A stretch of 64,000 nucleotides of DNA. It comes from Sulfurimonas sp. (GTDB taxonomy: Bacteria > Campylobacterota > Campylobacteria > Campylobacterales > Sulfurimonadaceae). Numbering within the stretch: position 1 is the stretch's first letter; the number at the start of each line of letters is the position of its first letter. The notes beneath the pieces are model-generated. The model was not told the origin of the DNA. It saw nothing but the letters and a program-made list of their open reading frames with translations, and ran no database searches. Position numbers and translations under genes: made by a program. This document shows, one piece after another, positions 35,603 through 46,849 of this stretch. The DNA lies in assembly GCF_014859695.1 (NCBI RefSeq), contig NZ_JACUTS010000001.1:62001-126000 (forward strand), in the 5' to 3' direction.

Positions 35603-36622
35603 ATGAAATACAGATACATTGGAAAAACAGGACTTAGAGTTACTCCAATCTGCTTGGGAACTATGAGTTTTGGCTCATGGAGCGATGAGGCGGAGGCTTT
35701 TAAAATCATGGACAAGGCTTATGATAGAGGGATTAACTTTTTTGACACAGCAGAACTCTATCCCGTCCCGCCTGATGAAAAATATGCAGGCGTAACCGAG
35801 ACTATTGTGGGAAAATGGCTAAAGGGCAAACCAAGAGAGAGCATCATCTTAGCTTCAAAGGTCGCAGGTGCGGCAAACGGCTGGTTTGTTCCGCCAATCC
35901 GCCATGGCTATACGGCGATTGACTCGTTTCATATAAAAAGAGCTATAGAGGGGAGCTTGAAGCGGTTGCAGACCGACTATATCGACCTATATCAGATGCA
36001 CTGGCCTGACAATGTTGTGCCGATAGAGGAGTCATTAAGGGCGTTTGACGAGCTTGTAAAAGAGGGCAAGGTAAGATACGTCGGAACTTCAAACGACACT
36101 GCTTACGGGCTTACAAAAGCAAACGAGACCTCAAAAAGGCTAGGCATTGCAAGATTTGAGTCCATTCAAAACAACTTTTCACTCAACAATCCGCGCTTTT
36201 TGGATGAGCTCTCAGATGTCTGCAAAAGAGAGCAGATATCGCTTCTGCCGTACTCTCCGCTTGCCGGTGGAGTGCTCAGCGGAAAGTATAACGGCGAACT
36301 TTACCCTAAAAATGCGCGCTATTGTGACTATCTTTTGAGTAAAAGTAGTCGTTTAAACTCGCAAGTTGCAAGATTTGTAAATGAGAAAACCCTAAAAGCA
36401 ACTGCGCGCTATCTGGGTATTGCAAAAAAGCTTGAAATGTCCGTTGTCACTATGTCAATCGCTTATACAAAGCAGTTTGATTTTGTCGCTTCAACGATTA
36501 TCGGGGCTAGAAACATAGAGCAGATGGATGAGTCACTCGCTGCGCTTGATGTAACACTGAGTCAAGAGACCATGAGTGAGATAAAAGCGGTGCAGCAAGA
36601 GATTATGTACCCGATGGGATGA
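35603..36622 (+). CDS. Aldo/keto reductase
   Basis: MKYRYIGKTGLRVTPICLGTMSFGSW...GINFFDTAELY...IDLYQMHWPD. Confidence 0.94.
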   Translation: MKYRYIGKTGLRVTPICLGTMSFGSWSDEAEAFKIMDKAYDRGINFFDTAELYPVPPDEKYAGVTETIVGKWLKGKPRESIILASKVAGAANGWFVPPIRHGYTAIDSFHIKRAIEGSLKRLQTDYIDLYQMHWPDNVVPIEESLRAFDELVKEGKVRYVGTSNDTAYGLTKANETSKRLGIARFESIQNNFSLNNPRFLDELSDVCKREQISLLPYSPLAGGVLSGKYNGELYPKNARYCDYLLSKSSRLNSQVARFVNEKTLKATARYLGIAKKLEMSVVTMSIAYTKQFDFVASTIIGARNIEQMDESLAALDVTLSQETMSEIKAVQQEIMYPMG

Positions 36623-36626
36623 GAAG

Positions 36627-37115
36627 ATGAAAAAGCTATACATTATCAGACATGCAAAATCGAGCTGGAGTGATGTGACGTTAGATGACTTTGAGAGAGC
36701 TCTGAACAAAAGAGGCAAAGCAAATGCTCCTATGATGGGTGAGCGGCTCAAAAAAAAGGGCGTAATGCCCGACATCATCATCTCTAGTCCCGCAAAAAGG
36801 GCGAAAAACACCGCGGAGATAATAGCTAAGGAAGTGGGATATAAAAACATACTCTTTTTGGATGATATATACGAAGCAACATCTGAGACGCTGAGTAAGA
36901 TACTTAAGGCACTTGATGACAGTTACGGAGTCGTCTTTTTGGTAGGACATAATCCATCGCTTAATGAACTGGCATATAAGCTCGCAGGCTTTAGTGAAAA
37001 TATACCGACATGCGGCATTGTAGAGATAGAGTTCGAGTGTAGGAAATGGGCAGAAATAGCTCCCCAAAATGCAAAGTTAGTGATGTTTGAGTATCCTAAA
37101 AAGAGTAGTGAGTAG
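36627..37115 (+). CDS. SixA-like histidine phosphatase
   Basis: KLYIIRHAKSSWSD RHG motif; VFLVGHNPSLNEL. Confidence 0.9.
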   Translation: MKKLYIIRHAKSSWSDVTLDDFERALNKRGKANAPMMGERLKKKGVMPDIIISSPAKRAKNTAEIIAKEVGYKNILFLDDIYEATSETLSKILKALDDSYGVVFLVGHNPSLNELAYKLAGFSENIPTCGIVEIEFECRKWAEIAPQNAKLVMFEYPKKSSE

Positions 37116-37118
37116 GTT

Positions 37119-37823
37119 ATGAAAAATGCGCTTTTAGCTAAAAAACTTGAAAAATTTAAAGAGTTTATAAACCGTTTCACAAAAAAATCCCTCCAAAGCG
37201 CCGATGATATCCACTCTTTGCGCATCAAGTGCAGAGAGCTTTTTTCTCTGCTTGACAAAGAGGGCACATTTGCCAGAAGTGTAAAAAAGGTCATCTCTTT
37301 GAGTAATGAGATAAGAGATATCGATGTCTTTTTTGATGAGTATCTTGAGTCTTTGCCAAAAAAGTATAGAAAAAAAGTACTAGAGGAAATATCCTCAAAA
37401 GCAAAAGAGGGTGTGAGAAAAAAAGAGATAAAAAAACTTCGTAGTTACCTTAGAAATCTAAAAGTTCCAAAGAGCGCAGAGCAAAAAACAGAGGAAGAAA
37501 CAGAGCAAAATTTGGTTGCGATGAAGCTTCCAAAGTTTGACAAAAAGAAGCTGCACAAATATAGAATCTACATAAAAAAGAGGCTCTACATAGAGAAAAA
37601 CAGCTCCCTAAAAGATGAGAAGAAGATAGAGAGGCTAACAGACATAAAAGACGCTTTGGGCGCGATAAACGACAACTATAACGCTTTAGAGAGACTGTGT
37701 AGCTACAATATAAAAGAGTCATTGTATGAAAAGATAGATAGATTTACGCACAAAAAAAATAAAAAATTATATAAGAAGTTAAAAGATAAAGAGGTCTGTC
37801 TTATGAATTTGGAATTACAATAG
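37119..37823 (+). CDS. CHAD domain protein
   Basis: DDIHSLRIKCRELFSLLD, KLHKYRIYIKKRLYIEK: helical, Lys-rich, conserved H-x-x-R-I-x-x-K/R patterns. Confidence 0.8.
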   Translation: MKNALLAKKLEKFKEFINRFTKKSLQSADDIHSLRIKCRELFSLLDKEGTFARSVKKVISLSNEIRDIDVFFDEYLESLPKKYRKKVLEEISSKAKEGVRKKEIKKLRSYLRNLKVPKSAEQKTEEETEQNLVAMKLPKFDKKKLHKYRIYIKKRLYIEKNSSLKDEKKIERLTDIKDALGAINDNYNALERLCSYNIKESLYEKIDRFTHKKNKKLYKKLKDKEVCLMNLELQ

Positions 37824-37825
37824 TG

Positions 37826-40057
37826 ATGTTTTCCATAGAGATAAGAGGAATAGTGCAGGGTGTCGGATTTCGCCCTTTTATCTATAATCTTGCCTCTTCA
37901 TCCGGGCTAAGAGGAGAGGTCTCAAACAACGGTTACGGCGTGCTTATACTTCTTGATTGCAAGCAAGAGAGAGCCGACGAGTTTATTAAAAATGTAAGAG
38001 ATGACAAGCCGCCGCTTTGCGAGATAGACTCCATAAGAATAACCCGTATTAAAAAAACAAAATCGTTTGATGGCTTTAGCATAGAGATGAGCGAAGGTGC
38101 CAAAAATCTCTCCAGCCATATTCCGCCTGACATCGCAATGTGCGAGGAGTGCGAGAGAGAGCTACATGATAAAAGCAACCGCAGATTTGAGTATCCGTTT
38201 ATTACATGTACTAATTGTGGACCCCGTTTTAGCATCATAAGAAATCTTCCATATGAGAGAAAAAATACCTCTATGGATGAGTTTGAAATGTGTGAAAAGT
38301 GTTCACAAGAGTATAAAAATCCGCATGATAGAAGATACCACGCTCAGCCCATCGGATGCCACGAGTGCGGACCAAAGCTCTCTTTTTTTGACAACAAAGG
38401 CAATATAATAGAGAGTGAAAATATCATAGATAAAGCAGCCGAGCTTATAACTGAGGGCAGGATTGTTGCCATAAAAGGAATAGGGGGCTATCATCTGGTC
38501 TGTGACGCTACGAATGATGAAGCCGTGAAACTTCTGCGAGAGAGAAAGCAGAGACCATCAAAACCGTTTGGAGTTATGGTAAAAGATATCTACATGTCAA
38601 AAAATATTGCCCCCATAAACGAAAAAGAGGAGGAGTTGCTCTGCTCAAACAGACGTCCTATAGTTCTGGTTAAAAAAAGAGAAGATAACGCTCTAAGCAA
38701 GAATGTCGCTCCAAATATCAACCAAATCGGGCTTTTTTTGGCATACACGCCGCTTCATCATCTTATTTTACAAAGGTTGAACAGACCCATAGTCGCGACA
38801 AGTGCGAATATCTCAGATGAGCCGCTTTGCAAAAGTAATGATGAGATTATGAGGCTTCGCGGCATTTGGGATTTTTGCTTGGAGCATAATAGAGAGATAG
38901 TAAATAGTTGTGACGATTCGGTAGCCTTTGTCGAATGTGAGAAAACATTTATGCTAAGAGACGCAAGAGGATATGCGCCTCTCTATCTTAAACTTCCTCA
39001 TAAAACGGACAAGAAGATTTTGGCACTTGGTGCAAACCAGAAGAGCAGTGTGGCTATTACCATCGGAGAGAGTGTTGTTTTATCTCCTTATATCGGGGAT
39101 TTGGGAAGCTTGACGAGCATAGAGCATTACAAATCGCACATAGAGACGTTAAAGCGGATCTATGAGTTTGAGCCAGATGTGGTAGTTTGTGATAAACATC
39201 CAAACTATGAGTCAACAAAATACGCAAAAGAGTTAGCGGCACAAAACCAAAATATAGAGTTACTGCAAGTTCAGCACCACTACGCGCATATTTTGGCAAC
39301 TATGGGTGTGAATGGTATTGCATCAAAAGTTTTGGGTGTCAGTTTTGACGGCACTGGGTACGGCGATGAGGGTAATCTTTGGGGTGGAGAGTTTTTTGTC
39401 TGCAACTTAGAGAGTTATGAGAGAGTAGGACACTTTAGATACTTTAAACTTCTTGGCGGTGAGATGGCGATAAAAGAGCCTAGACGTGTCGCTCTTAGCT
39501 TCTTGTTTGAGATATACGGCGAGGAGGTTTTTAACCTTAACAATGCGACTCTAAACTCTTTTTCTGCCGCTGAGATAAAAACACTTTACACGGCATATAA
39601 AAATAGTCTAAATTCGCCATTATCAAGCTCATGCGGGCGTCTTTTTGATGCAGTAGCATCTATCTTGGGTGTTGTTCAAGTTTGCAGCTACGAGGGCGAG
39701 AGCGGACTGCTTTTGGAGAGCCTCTATGACGAGAATGTTTTAGAGTCTTATCTCTTTAGCATAGAAGATGGCGAGATAGATTTTAGCCAAATATTTAGGC
39801 AGATTTTAGATGAAAAAAATAGTCGTATTGCCGTTTCGAAGTTTTTTAACACGATAGTCGAGATAATTTACGAGATGCACAAAAAGTACGATTTGCCATT
39901 GGTTTTAGGCGGCGGAGTGTTTCAAAATAGAGTGCTTTTAAAACTGATTATAAGGAAAATTCCAGACGTAATCTTGCCTGAGATGTTTGTAAGCAATGAT
40001 GGCGCAATAGCCTACGGACAGGCAATAGCCGCTGCCTCAGAGTTCGAAACTCTTTGA
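37826..40057 (+). CDS. hypF: Hydrogenase maturation carbamoyltransferase
   Basis: IEIRGIVQGVGFRPFIYNLA acylphosphatase domain, two zinc-finger CxxC blocks, VLGVSFDGTGYGDEGNLWGGEF, LVLGGGVFQNRVLL. Confidence 0.95.
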   Translation: MFSIEIRGIVQGVGFRPFIYNLASSSGLRGEVSNNGYGVLILLDCKQERADEFIKNVRDDKPPLCEIDSIRITRIKKTKSFDGFSIEMSEGAKNLSSHIPPDIAMCEECERELHDKSNRRFEYPFITCTNCGPRFSIIRNLPYERKNTSMDEFEMCEKCSQEYKNPHDRRYHAQPIGCHECGPKLSFFDNKGNIIESENIIDKAAELITEGRIVAIKGIGGYHLVCDATNDEAVKLLRERKQRPSKPFGVMVKDIYMSKNIAPINEKEEELLCSNRRPIVLVKKREDNALSKNVAPNINQIGLFLAYTPLHHLILQRLNRPIVATSANISDEPLCKSNDEIMRLRGIWDFCLEHNREIVNSCDDSVAFVECEKTFMLRDARGYAPLYLKLPHKTDKKILALGANQKSSVAITIGESVVLSPYIGDLGSLTSIEHYKSHIETLKRIYEFEPDVVVCDKHPNYESTKYAKELAAQNQNIELLQVQHHYAHILATMGVNGIASKVLGVSFDGTGYGDEGNLWGGEFFVCNLESYERVGHFRYFKLLGGEMAIKEPRRVALSFLFEIYGEEVFNLNNATLNSFSAAEIKTLYTAYKNSLNSPLSSSCGRLFDAVASILGVVQVCSYEGESGLLLESLYDENVLESYLFSIEDGEIDFSQIFRQILDEKNSRIAVSKFFNTIVEIIYEMHKKYDLPLVLGGGVFQNRVLLKLIIRKIPDVILPEMFVSNDGAIAYGQAIAAASEFETL

Positions 40058-40828
40058 CATGTAGTTTTTAATATCTTCTGTTTTTAGCTCATTTTTTACC
40101 ATAAGCTCATTCGCTAAAATACCCTGAGCTAGAAGCATGTCTGCACCATCTTTGCAGGTAATGTTTTTGTTTTTACAGAGTTGTAAAAATGGTGTAACTT
40201 TGCCGTATATGGCATCCGCTGCAAACGAGCTGTTATCTAAAATTTTGTCTATTAATTCTAATGGAGCTGGGAGATCTTCGTCCTTAAGCCCGGCACTTGT
40301 CGTATTTACCACCAAATCATATTCGCCGATTGTAAAGTTATCCCATGTAAAACATTCACATCCAAGCTCTTTAAAATAAACTAGTCTGCTTTGGCTTCTG
40401 TTTAGAACAGTTACTTTTATATTATCTTCTATAAATCTTGCACATAACGCTTTTGCTGTTCCGCCTGCACCAATAACCAAGATGTTTCTAATAGTGCCAA
40501 ACTCTTTTATGGCAAACATAAAACCGTCAGCATCGGTGTTGTAGCCTATAAGTTTGCCGTTTTCGTTTACGATAGTGTTTACGACTCCAACCTTTTTGGC
40601 AAAGCCTCTTACTTCATCGCAAGCCTCATACGCCGCCTCTTTATGAGGAACGGTAATATTTGCTCCGCTAAGACCAAGGGAGAAAAAAGTCTCTTTTAAT
40701 TTTGAGCCATCCGCTAGATGAACTCTTGTGTAGCAGGCTTTGTAGTTTAGGTGCTTAAATACGCTGTTGTGCATAAGCGGAGAGCGGGAGTGTGCAACAG
40801 GGTCGCCAAAGATGGCAAATAATTTCAT
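40037..40828 (-). CDS. aroE: Shikimate dehydrogenase
   Basis: FAIFGDPVAHSRSPLMHNSVF; GANITVPHKE; VIGAGGTAKAL. Confidence 0.95.
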   Translation of the reverse strand: MKLFAIFGDPVAHSRSPLMHNSVFKHLNYKACYTRVHLADGSKLKETFFSLGLSGANITVPHKEAAYEACDEVRGFAKKVGVVNTIVNENGKLIGYNTDADGFMFAIKEFGTIRNILVIGAGGTAKALCARFIEDNIKVTVLNRSQSRLVYFKELGCECFTWDNFTIGEYDLVVNTTSAGLKDEDLPAPLELIDKILDNSSFAADAIYGKVTPFLQLCKNKNITCKDGADMLLAQGILANELMVKNELKTEDIKNYMSKSFEL

Positions 40829-42232
40829 TTAGTCTAAATCTTCAAGCGAGGCGACAAGTGCGCCGAGTTTGTTTTTAACTTCCAAGTATTCTAATTCGTT
40901 TTGGCTGTCTGCAACTACACCAGCACCAGCTTGAAGAACAACTTTATCATCTTCAACAAGAGCAGTTCTAATTGTAATTGCGCTGTCCATATTGCCATCA
41001 AACCCGAAGTATCCGACACTTCCGCTGTAAAAACCGCGCTTTAGTCCTTCATACTCTGCTATAAGCTCCATAGCACGTATTTTTGGCGCACCCGTCATAG
41101 TTCCAGCCGTAAATGTAGCCATAAAGAGATCAAACATATCTTTGTCATCCGCAAGAGTAGCGGTAACGTCAGAGACTATGTGCATAACATGAGAAAAGCG
41201 TTCGATATGCATCATATTTTCAACTTTTACGCTACCTGTCTTTGCGACACGGCTTACGTCATTTCTGCCAAGGTCGATCAGCATAAGATGTTCTGAGAGC
41301 TCTTTTGGGTCTGCTAAAAGCTCATCTTCAAGCTCTTTGTCTCTTGCTTTTGTAGCACCTCTTTTTCTTGTTCCCGCGATAGGGCGAAGAAGAAGTTCGC
41401 CGCCAGTGAGCCTTACCATAACCTCAGGAGAGCTGCCGACTATGTTAAAATCTTCATACTCCATTAAAAACATGTATGGTGATGGGTTTTTGCTCCTAAG
41501 GATTCTGTAGAAGCTAAAAGGATCTACATGTATATTTCTCGTAAAGCGGTTTGTCATAAGAATTTGAAAAACGTCGCCGCTTCCAATCATCTCTTTTGAT
41601 TTGTCAACCATTTCAAAAAACTGCTCTTTTGAGAATGCAAAACTTCCTTTATCATTACCGACATTTCGCTTCATGTGGACATATTCGTAAGAGTTTTTTA
41701 GCTCATCTTCAATCATGTCAAACTTTCTGCTCATCTCTTCTTGAGTGCTTATAAGTGTGAGTTGATAGTTTTTGTGAGAGTATACAAGAATGATTTTTGG
41801 AAGAATGAGGTCTAAATCAGGAGTGTTTAGCTCATCTCTCAGATTGTCCATTGTGTTATGGAGCTTTGGTTCAAAAACCTTTACCATATCGTAACCGATA
41901 TATCCTATAAAGCCATCAACATAGCCTACTTTAAGCTCTGCTGTTGCTTTTTTATAGATGTCTGTATCAATATTTTTATAGTATTTTTTTAAAAAAGTAA
42001 AAGGAGATTCATCTTTTGTGTGCAAGATGCCATCTGCGTCTGTATATATGGTTTTTCCGTCTATGTATTGAACTCTCTCTCTGGCACCGATGCAGATAAA
42101 GCTGTAGTTTCCTTCGCTTCCTCCGGCACTCTCGAAAAGATAAGAGATCTCATCTTTGAAAATTGCCTTTAGTTTTGCGTAGATGGCAACGGGAGCCAGC
42201 TGATCTTGAATAAATTGTTTAGAGTAAATCAA
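40829..42232 (-). CDS. trpE: Anthranilate synthase component I family protein
   Basis: PIAGTRKRGATKARDKELEDELLADPKELSEHLMLIDLGRNDVSRV; GTMTGAPKIRAMELI. Confidence 0.88.
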   Translation of the reverse strand: MIYSKQFIQDQLAPVAIYAKLKAIFKDEISYLFESAGGSEGNYSFICIGARERVQYIDGKTIYTDADGILHTKDESPFTFLKKYYKNIDTDIYKKATAELKVGYVDGFIGYIGYDMVKVFEPKLHNTMDNLRDELNTPDLDLILPKIILVYSHKNYQLTLISTQEEMSRKFDMIEDELKNSYEYVHMKRNVGNDKGSFAFSKEQFFEMVDKSKEMIGSGDVFQILMTNRFTRNIHVDPFSFYRILRSKNPSPYMFLMEYEDFNIVGSSPEVMVRLTGGELLLRPIAGTRKRGATKARDKELEDELLADPKELSEHLMLIDLGRNDVSRVAKTGSVKVENMMHIERFSHVMHIVSDVTATLADDKDMFDLFMATFTAGTMTGAPKIRAMELIAEYEGLKRGFYSGSVGYFGFDGNMDSAITIRTALVEDDKVVLQAGAGVVADSQNELEYLEVKNKLGALVASLEDLD

Positions 42233-42248
42233 AAAAAACCTTGATTGG

Positions 42249-42911
42249 CTATATTTTAGTTAAAAAAGCACCTGCTTCAACAGACTTTCTAACCGGGGTT
42301 AACGCTTTTCTTGCTTCTGCTTCATTGTGAAAAGGACCGACTAAAACTTTGTTTAATGTCTTAGAATTTACGGTTACTTTATGAAACTTATATTTGTATC
42401 CAAGGTTGAGTATAGAGTCTAAAAACTTTTTGTTTGGCTCATATTTTGCGAATGAACCGACTTGAATATAGTACTCACCTGAAGTTGCGGGGGTAGAAGT
42501 CTTTGGCGAAGTTGGCACTTTTTTTGTCTCTACTGTTTTTTGAGCTACCGGAGCAGATGCTACACTCTCCTCTTTTTTAGTTTGAAGATTCTCTTTCGTG
42601 CTCTCTTCTTTTAGCTTTTGAGCAATCTCATCTAAAGATGTACTCTCAGCAGAACTCTCTTGAACAACAGGGACATCTTCAAAAAGAGGCTCTTCGTTTT
42701 TTGTGGCGAGCTCTTTTTGCGGCTCAGGAGGAAGAACGGCTTGCGGCAGATTGTCTGTACCGCTTGATGTAAGAGTATTCATCAGCATAACGACAACTAT
42801 TAAAATAACGCCAAGTGTTGCAACCGCTAAAATTATCTTTTTATTGCTAGATGATGAACCACCTTTGTTTAAGATAATATCATTGAGTTCATTTTTTTCT
42901 TCCATACCCAC
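42249..42911 (-). CDS. SPOR domain-containing membrane protein
   Basis: Single TM, low-complexity linker, C-terminal GEYYIQVGSFAKYEPNKKFLDSI...VLVGPFHNEAEARKAL. Confidence 0.85.
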   Translation of the reverse strand: MGMEEKNELNDIILNKGGSSSSNKKIILAVATLGVILIVVVMLMNTLTSSGTDNLPQAVLPPEPQKELATKNEEPLFEDVPVVQESSAESTSLDEIAQKLKEESTKENLQTKKEESVASAPVAQKTVETKKVPTSPKTSTPATSGEYYIQVGSFAKYEPNKKFLDSILNLGYKYKFHKVTVNSKTLNKVLVGPFHNEAEARKALTPVRKSVEAGAFLTKI

Positions 42912-43018
42912 TCCTTTGTAATTCTTCTCTTATAATAATACCCAAAACTTGTTTATGCGTACTGTTTTTTCTCAAAAAGCATACTCTGTTCCATTACATA
43001 GACTTTTCTAAAGAAACA

Positions 43019-43573
43019 CTACATGTGTTTTGACCAAGATGCTCCGCGCTCTTTTGCATAGACCTCATAAGGAAGTGTTAAAATATTGTACTCATCAGGC
43101 ATATCAGGATTTGGAAACATTCTCCACTGATTTGGCTGTTTTGCCGCAAGTTTCATACTTATCATTTTACCAAGTTGTATGGCTTCTTGAAGAGTTGTGT
43201 GACCTTTGTGGATATAAACATGAAGGTGACCCTCTGTTTTTGTTTTATATGCGGTAAAGTTTATAAATCCCTCTTCACGAAGAAGAAGCTGAGCTTTGTG
43301 GTAAAAACGCTCAGGATCTCTTCCGTTGTAGTCAATGACTATGTTTTCAACTTTATTGTTTTTGTTAATTAAAGAGTGAGCTACGGTTATCTCGCCTTTA
43401 ATGTGCTGGTTGATGATAGATTGGGACAACACGGCATTTACTTTTTCAAATTTGTTGTAAAAAGTGCGTCCCTTGAACACAATTTTCTCCACTACCTCGT
43501 CTTTTTTGATCCAGTAGTGGTCGTTTACCATCTTTATGAGGTTTAAGTCTGATGCTGTCATCCCAACAACCAC
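43019..43573 (-). CDS. DUF1882-type conserved epsilonproteobacterial protein
   Basis: Position next to glyA/lysS and SPOR gene; ...[29 protein letters not shown]... Confidence 0.65.
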   Translation of the reverse strand: MVVGMTASDLNLIKMVNDHYWIKKDEVVEKIVFKGRTFYNKFEKVNAVLSQSIINQHIKGEITVAHSLINKNNKVENIVIDYNGRDPERFYHKAQLLLREEGFINFTAYKTKTEGHLHVYIHKGHTTLQEAIQLGKMISMKLAAKQPNQWRMFPNPDMPDEYNILTLPYEVYAKERGASWSKHM

Positions 43574-44821
43574 TTAGTATGTTGACTGATGGTACACCAC
43601 AAAGTTTTGAGCCAGCTCTTTGAGCTCTTTTTTAACAGCAGCCTGCAGCTCTGTGTTGTTAATATCATCCAAAATATCGGCAATTTTATTTGCAATAAAC
43701 TCAAACTCTTTCTCTTTCATTCCTCTTGAAGTAAGAGCAGGGCTTCCTACGCGTATGCCCGAGGTTACAAATGGGCTTCTTGTCTCACCAGGAACTGTGT
43801 TTTTGTTAACAGTAATGCCGGCATTTCCAAGCGCGATATCCGCATCTTTGCCTGAGAAATCACGATTTAAAAATGAGAGAAGAACCAAATGGTTATCCGT
43901 TCCGCCGCTCACCAGCTCGTACCCTCTCTTCACAAGAACTTCGCCTAAAATTCTTGCATTTGCTTTTACCTGCTTTGCATAATCTTTCCATTCAGGAGAG
44001 AGGTTGTATTTAAATCCAACTGCTTTTGCAGCGATTACATGAACAAGCGGTCCGCCTTGAATGCCGGGAAATATTGCAGAGTTGATTTTTTTTGCTATTG
44101 TCTCATCGTTTGTCATAATCATACCGCCTCTTGGACCTGCAAGAGTTTTGTGTGTTGTCGTAGTTACAACATGGGCATGAGGAAATGGACTTGGATGTTC
44201 ACCTGCTGCTACAAGTCCCGCAACGTGCGCGATGTCTGCAAACATAATTGCTCCGACTTCATCGGCTATTTCGCGGAATTTTTCAAAGTCTATCTCTCTT
44301 GCATACGCTGATGCGCCGCAAACGATTATCTTTGGTTGTACAGCCTTTGCAATCTCCATAATCTTGTCGTAGTTCATTCTTCCATCAAGCTCTACGCCAT
44401 AGGTAAATGATTGGTAATTCTTCCCGGAAAAACTCGGTTTGCTTCCGTGTGTTAAGTGCCCACCGTGGCTTAAGTCCATACCTAAGAGTTTATCGCCTGC
44501 ATTTAAAAGTGCTGCATATACAGCTGCATTTGCTTGACTTCCTGAGTGTGGCTGAACGTTTGCATACTCGCATCCAAAGAGTTGTTTTGCTCTGTCAATT
44601 GCAAGTTGCTCTACGCCATCGGCATATTCGCATCCGCCGTAGTAACGCTTGCCCGGGTAACCCTCTGCATATTTGTTTGTAAAAACAGAACCCATAGCTT
44701 CCATAACGGCAGGTAGGGTAAAGTTCTCAGAAGCTATCATCTCTAGATGTGTAGTCTGTCTCTCTAGCTCTTTTTCGCATAACTCAAAAATTTCACTATC
44801 ATATTCTTTTAAAAAACTCAT
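43574..44821 (-). CDS. glyA: Serine hydroxymethyltransferase
   Basis: [54 protein letters not shown]. Confidence 0.97.
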   Translation of the reverse strand: MSFLKEYDSEIFELCEKELERQTTHLEMIASENFTLPAVMEAMGSVFTNKYAEGYPGKRYYGGCEYADGVEQLAIDRAKQLFGCEYANVQPHSGSQANAAVYAALLNAGDKLLGMDLSHGGHLTHGSKPSFSGKNYQSFTYGVELDGRMNYDKIMEIAKAVQPKIIVCGASAYAREIDFEKFREIADEVGAIMFADIAHVAGLVAAGEHPSPFPHAHVVTTTTHKTLAGPRGGMIMTNDETIAKKINSAIFPGIQGGPLVHVIAAKAVGFKYNLSPEWKDYAKQVKANARILGEVLVKRGYELVSGGTDNHLVLLSFLNRDFSGKDADIALGNAGITVNKNTVPGETRSPFVTSGIRVGSPALTSRGMKEKEFEFIANKIADILDDINNTELQAAVKKELKELAQNFVVYHQSTY

Positions 44822-44823
44822 TT

Positions 44824-46341
44824 TTATTCCTCTTCTTGCTGATTTTTTTCTTCTGTGTGTATTGGCTTCATAGCAGGGAAGAGCAGAACGTCTCTTATAG
44901 AGTGCTCATTTGTTAGAAGCATTACCAATCTGTCTATGCCTATGCCTTGACCGGCAGTCGGTGCCATTCCATAGCTAAGCGCCTCTACGAAATCCAAATC
45001 CATCTCATGCGCTTCATCATCTCCGCTCTCTTTTGACTCGACTTGAGCTTTAAATCTCTCATACTGATCAACAGGATCGTTTAACTCGCTAAACGCGTTT
45101 GCTATCTCACGCCCTGCAATGAAGAGCTCAAAACGCTCCGTAATTTCAGGATTTGCGTCGCTTCTTCTTGCAAGAGGAGAGATATCAACAGGATACTCTG
45201 TAATAAAAGTAGGATTGATAAGTTTTTCTTCAACAAACTCATCAAAAAGCTCGCCCTGGAGTTGACCTAAATTTAAACCGTTTTTTACTTGAATATTTTT
45301 ACTCTTTAAAAACGCAATGATTTTATCTTTATCGTTTACTATCTCTTGTGGAACATCCCCTATAGTGTATAGCGACTCTATCAGAGGCACCTCGCTAAAG
45401 CGGCTAAAGTCAACCTCCAAATCTCCATAAGGAAGCTGCGTGGGAAGGTCTAGATGGTCGAAAAGATACCTGAAGTACTCTTTTGTAATTTCTATGAGAT
45501 CTTTATAGGTTTTATATGCCCAGTAGAACTCTATAGAGGTAAATTCAGGATTGTGCGTAGCATCCATTCCCTCGTTTCTAAAGTTGCGGTTTATCTCAAA
45601 TACAGCCTCAAATCCGCCTACAATTAATCTTTTTAGATAAAGCTCAGGCGCAATTCTTAGGTATCTGTCAATTCCAAGTGCATTATGATGCGTAACAAAG
45701 GGCTTTGCATTTGCTCCGCCGGCGATCGGGTGCATCATAGGAGTTTCAACCTCTAAAAAGCCCTTCTCCTCAAAGAAACGGCGAGTCAGAGAGATAACTT
45801 TTGAACGAGTTTTAAATGTTTTGCGAACATCCGCGTTCATAATAAGGTCGAGATATCTCTTTCTGTATCTAATCTCTTTGTCCGTTACGCCGTGAAACTT
45901 CTCAGGAAGCGGCGATATAGCTTTTGTAAGAAGTCTCAGCTCATCAGCATGAAGCGAAAGCTCACCTTGACCTGTTACAAATGGATAACCCATAACCTCT
46001 ACAATGTCGCCTACTTCTATATTTTTCTTAAAAACATCGTTGTAAAAACCCTCGGTAAGATTGTCTCTTGCCACATAGACTTGGAGCATTCCGCTCTCAT
46101 CTTCAATCTTTATAAAACTAGCTTTTCCCATAACTCTAAAAAATTTAATACGACCGCTTAGCGTGTAGTGGCGCTTCTCATCTCTTTTGTTCTCTTTGTT
46201 AACAATATCCGTATTAACATTTAAAAATTTTTCAATTGTTGTATTTCTTTTTGAGTCGTTAGCGTAGGGATTTATCCCCTCTTTTTTAAGAAGTTCTGCT
46301 TTCTCAATTCTTAGTTGTATATATTTGTTATCAAAAACCAA
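44824..46341 (-). CDS. lysS: Lysyl-tRNA synthetase, class II
   Basis: [61 protein letters not shown]. Confidence 0.97.
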   Translation of the reverse strand: MVFDNKYIQLRIEKAELLKKEGINPYANDSKRNTTIEKFLNVNTDIVNKENKRDEKRHYTLSGRIKFFRVMGKASFIKIEDESGMLQVYVARDNLTEGFYNDVFKKNIEVGDIVEVMGYPFVTGQGELSLHADELRLLTKAISPLPEKFHGVTDKEIRYRKRYLDLIMNADVRKTFKTRSKVISLTRRFFEEKGFLEVETPMMHPIAGGANAKPFVTHHNALGIDRYLRIAPELYLKRLIVGGFEAVFEINRNFRNEGMDATHNPEFTSIEFYWAYKTYKDLIEITKEYFRYLFDHLDLPTQLPYGDLEVDFSRFSEVPLIESLYTIGDVPQEIVNDKDKIIAFLKSKNIQVKNGLNLGQLQGELFDEFVEEKLINPTFITEYPVDISPLARRSDANPEITERFELFIAGREIANAFSELNDPVDQYERFKAQVESKESGDDEAHEMDLDFVEALSYGMAPTAGQGIGIDRLVMLLTNEHSIRDVLLFPAMKPIHTEEKNQQEEE

Positions 46342-46849
46342 TAGTTTTTCCTTTGTTATTTCTTATTTTTTGGCACTCTTTGCAAATTCCGTAAATCTGC
46401 ATGGAGTGGTCTTGCATCAAAAAACCGAGTTCCTCGGCAATTTTACGCTGTCTCTCTTCTATCTGCTCATCAACAAACTCACTTATAGAGCCGCACTTAG
46501 TACATATAAAGTGGTCGTGGTGGTGCTTGGCACCAAGTTCATATTTTTTCCCCTGTGCGCCAAAAGATAACGAAGTGACCATATCTGACTCCTCCAAAAG
46601 AGAGAGCGTTCTGTAGACGGTGGCAATTCCGGTTTTTAGATCAGGAAATTTCTCCTGAATAAGATTGTGAAGCGACTCGGGAGTCAGGTGCTCGTCGGAG
46701 TTGTAAAGAGTCTCTAAAATAACCTCTCTTTGAATAGTGAATTTGAGACTGTTTTTTTTCAAAAGTGTTTTGAAATTCTCAAGAAGTTGCTTATAGGCGA
46801 CTGTTTTATCGTTGAAATCGGTTGTAATCTCAGACATACTACTGCTCAT
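46331..46849 (-). CDS. fur: Fur family transcriptional regulator
   Basis: [60 protein letters not shown]. Confidence 0.92.
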   Translation of the reverse strand: MSSSMSEITTDFNDKTVAYKQLLENFKTLLKKNSLKFTIQREVILETLYNSDEHLTPESLHNLIQEKFPDLKTGIATVYRTLSLLEESDMVTSLSFGAQGKKYELGAKHHHDHFICTKCGSISEFVDEQIEERQRKIAEELGFLMQDHSMQIYGICKECQKIRNNKGKTIGF

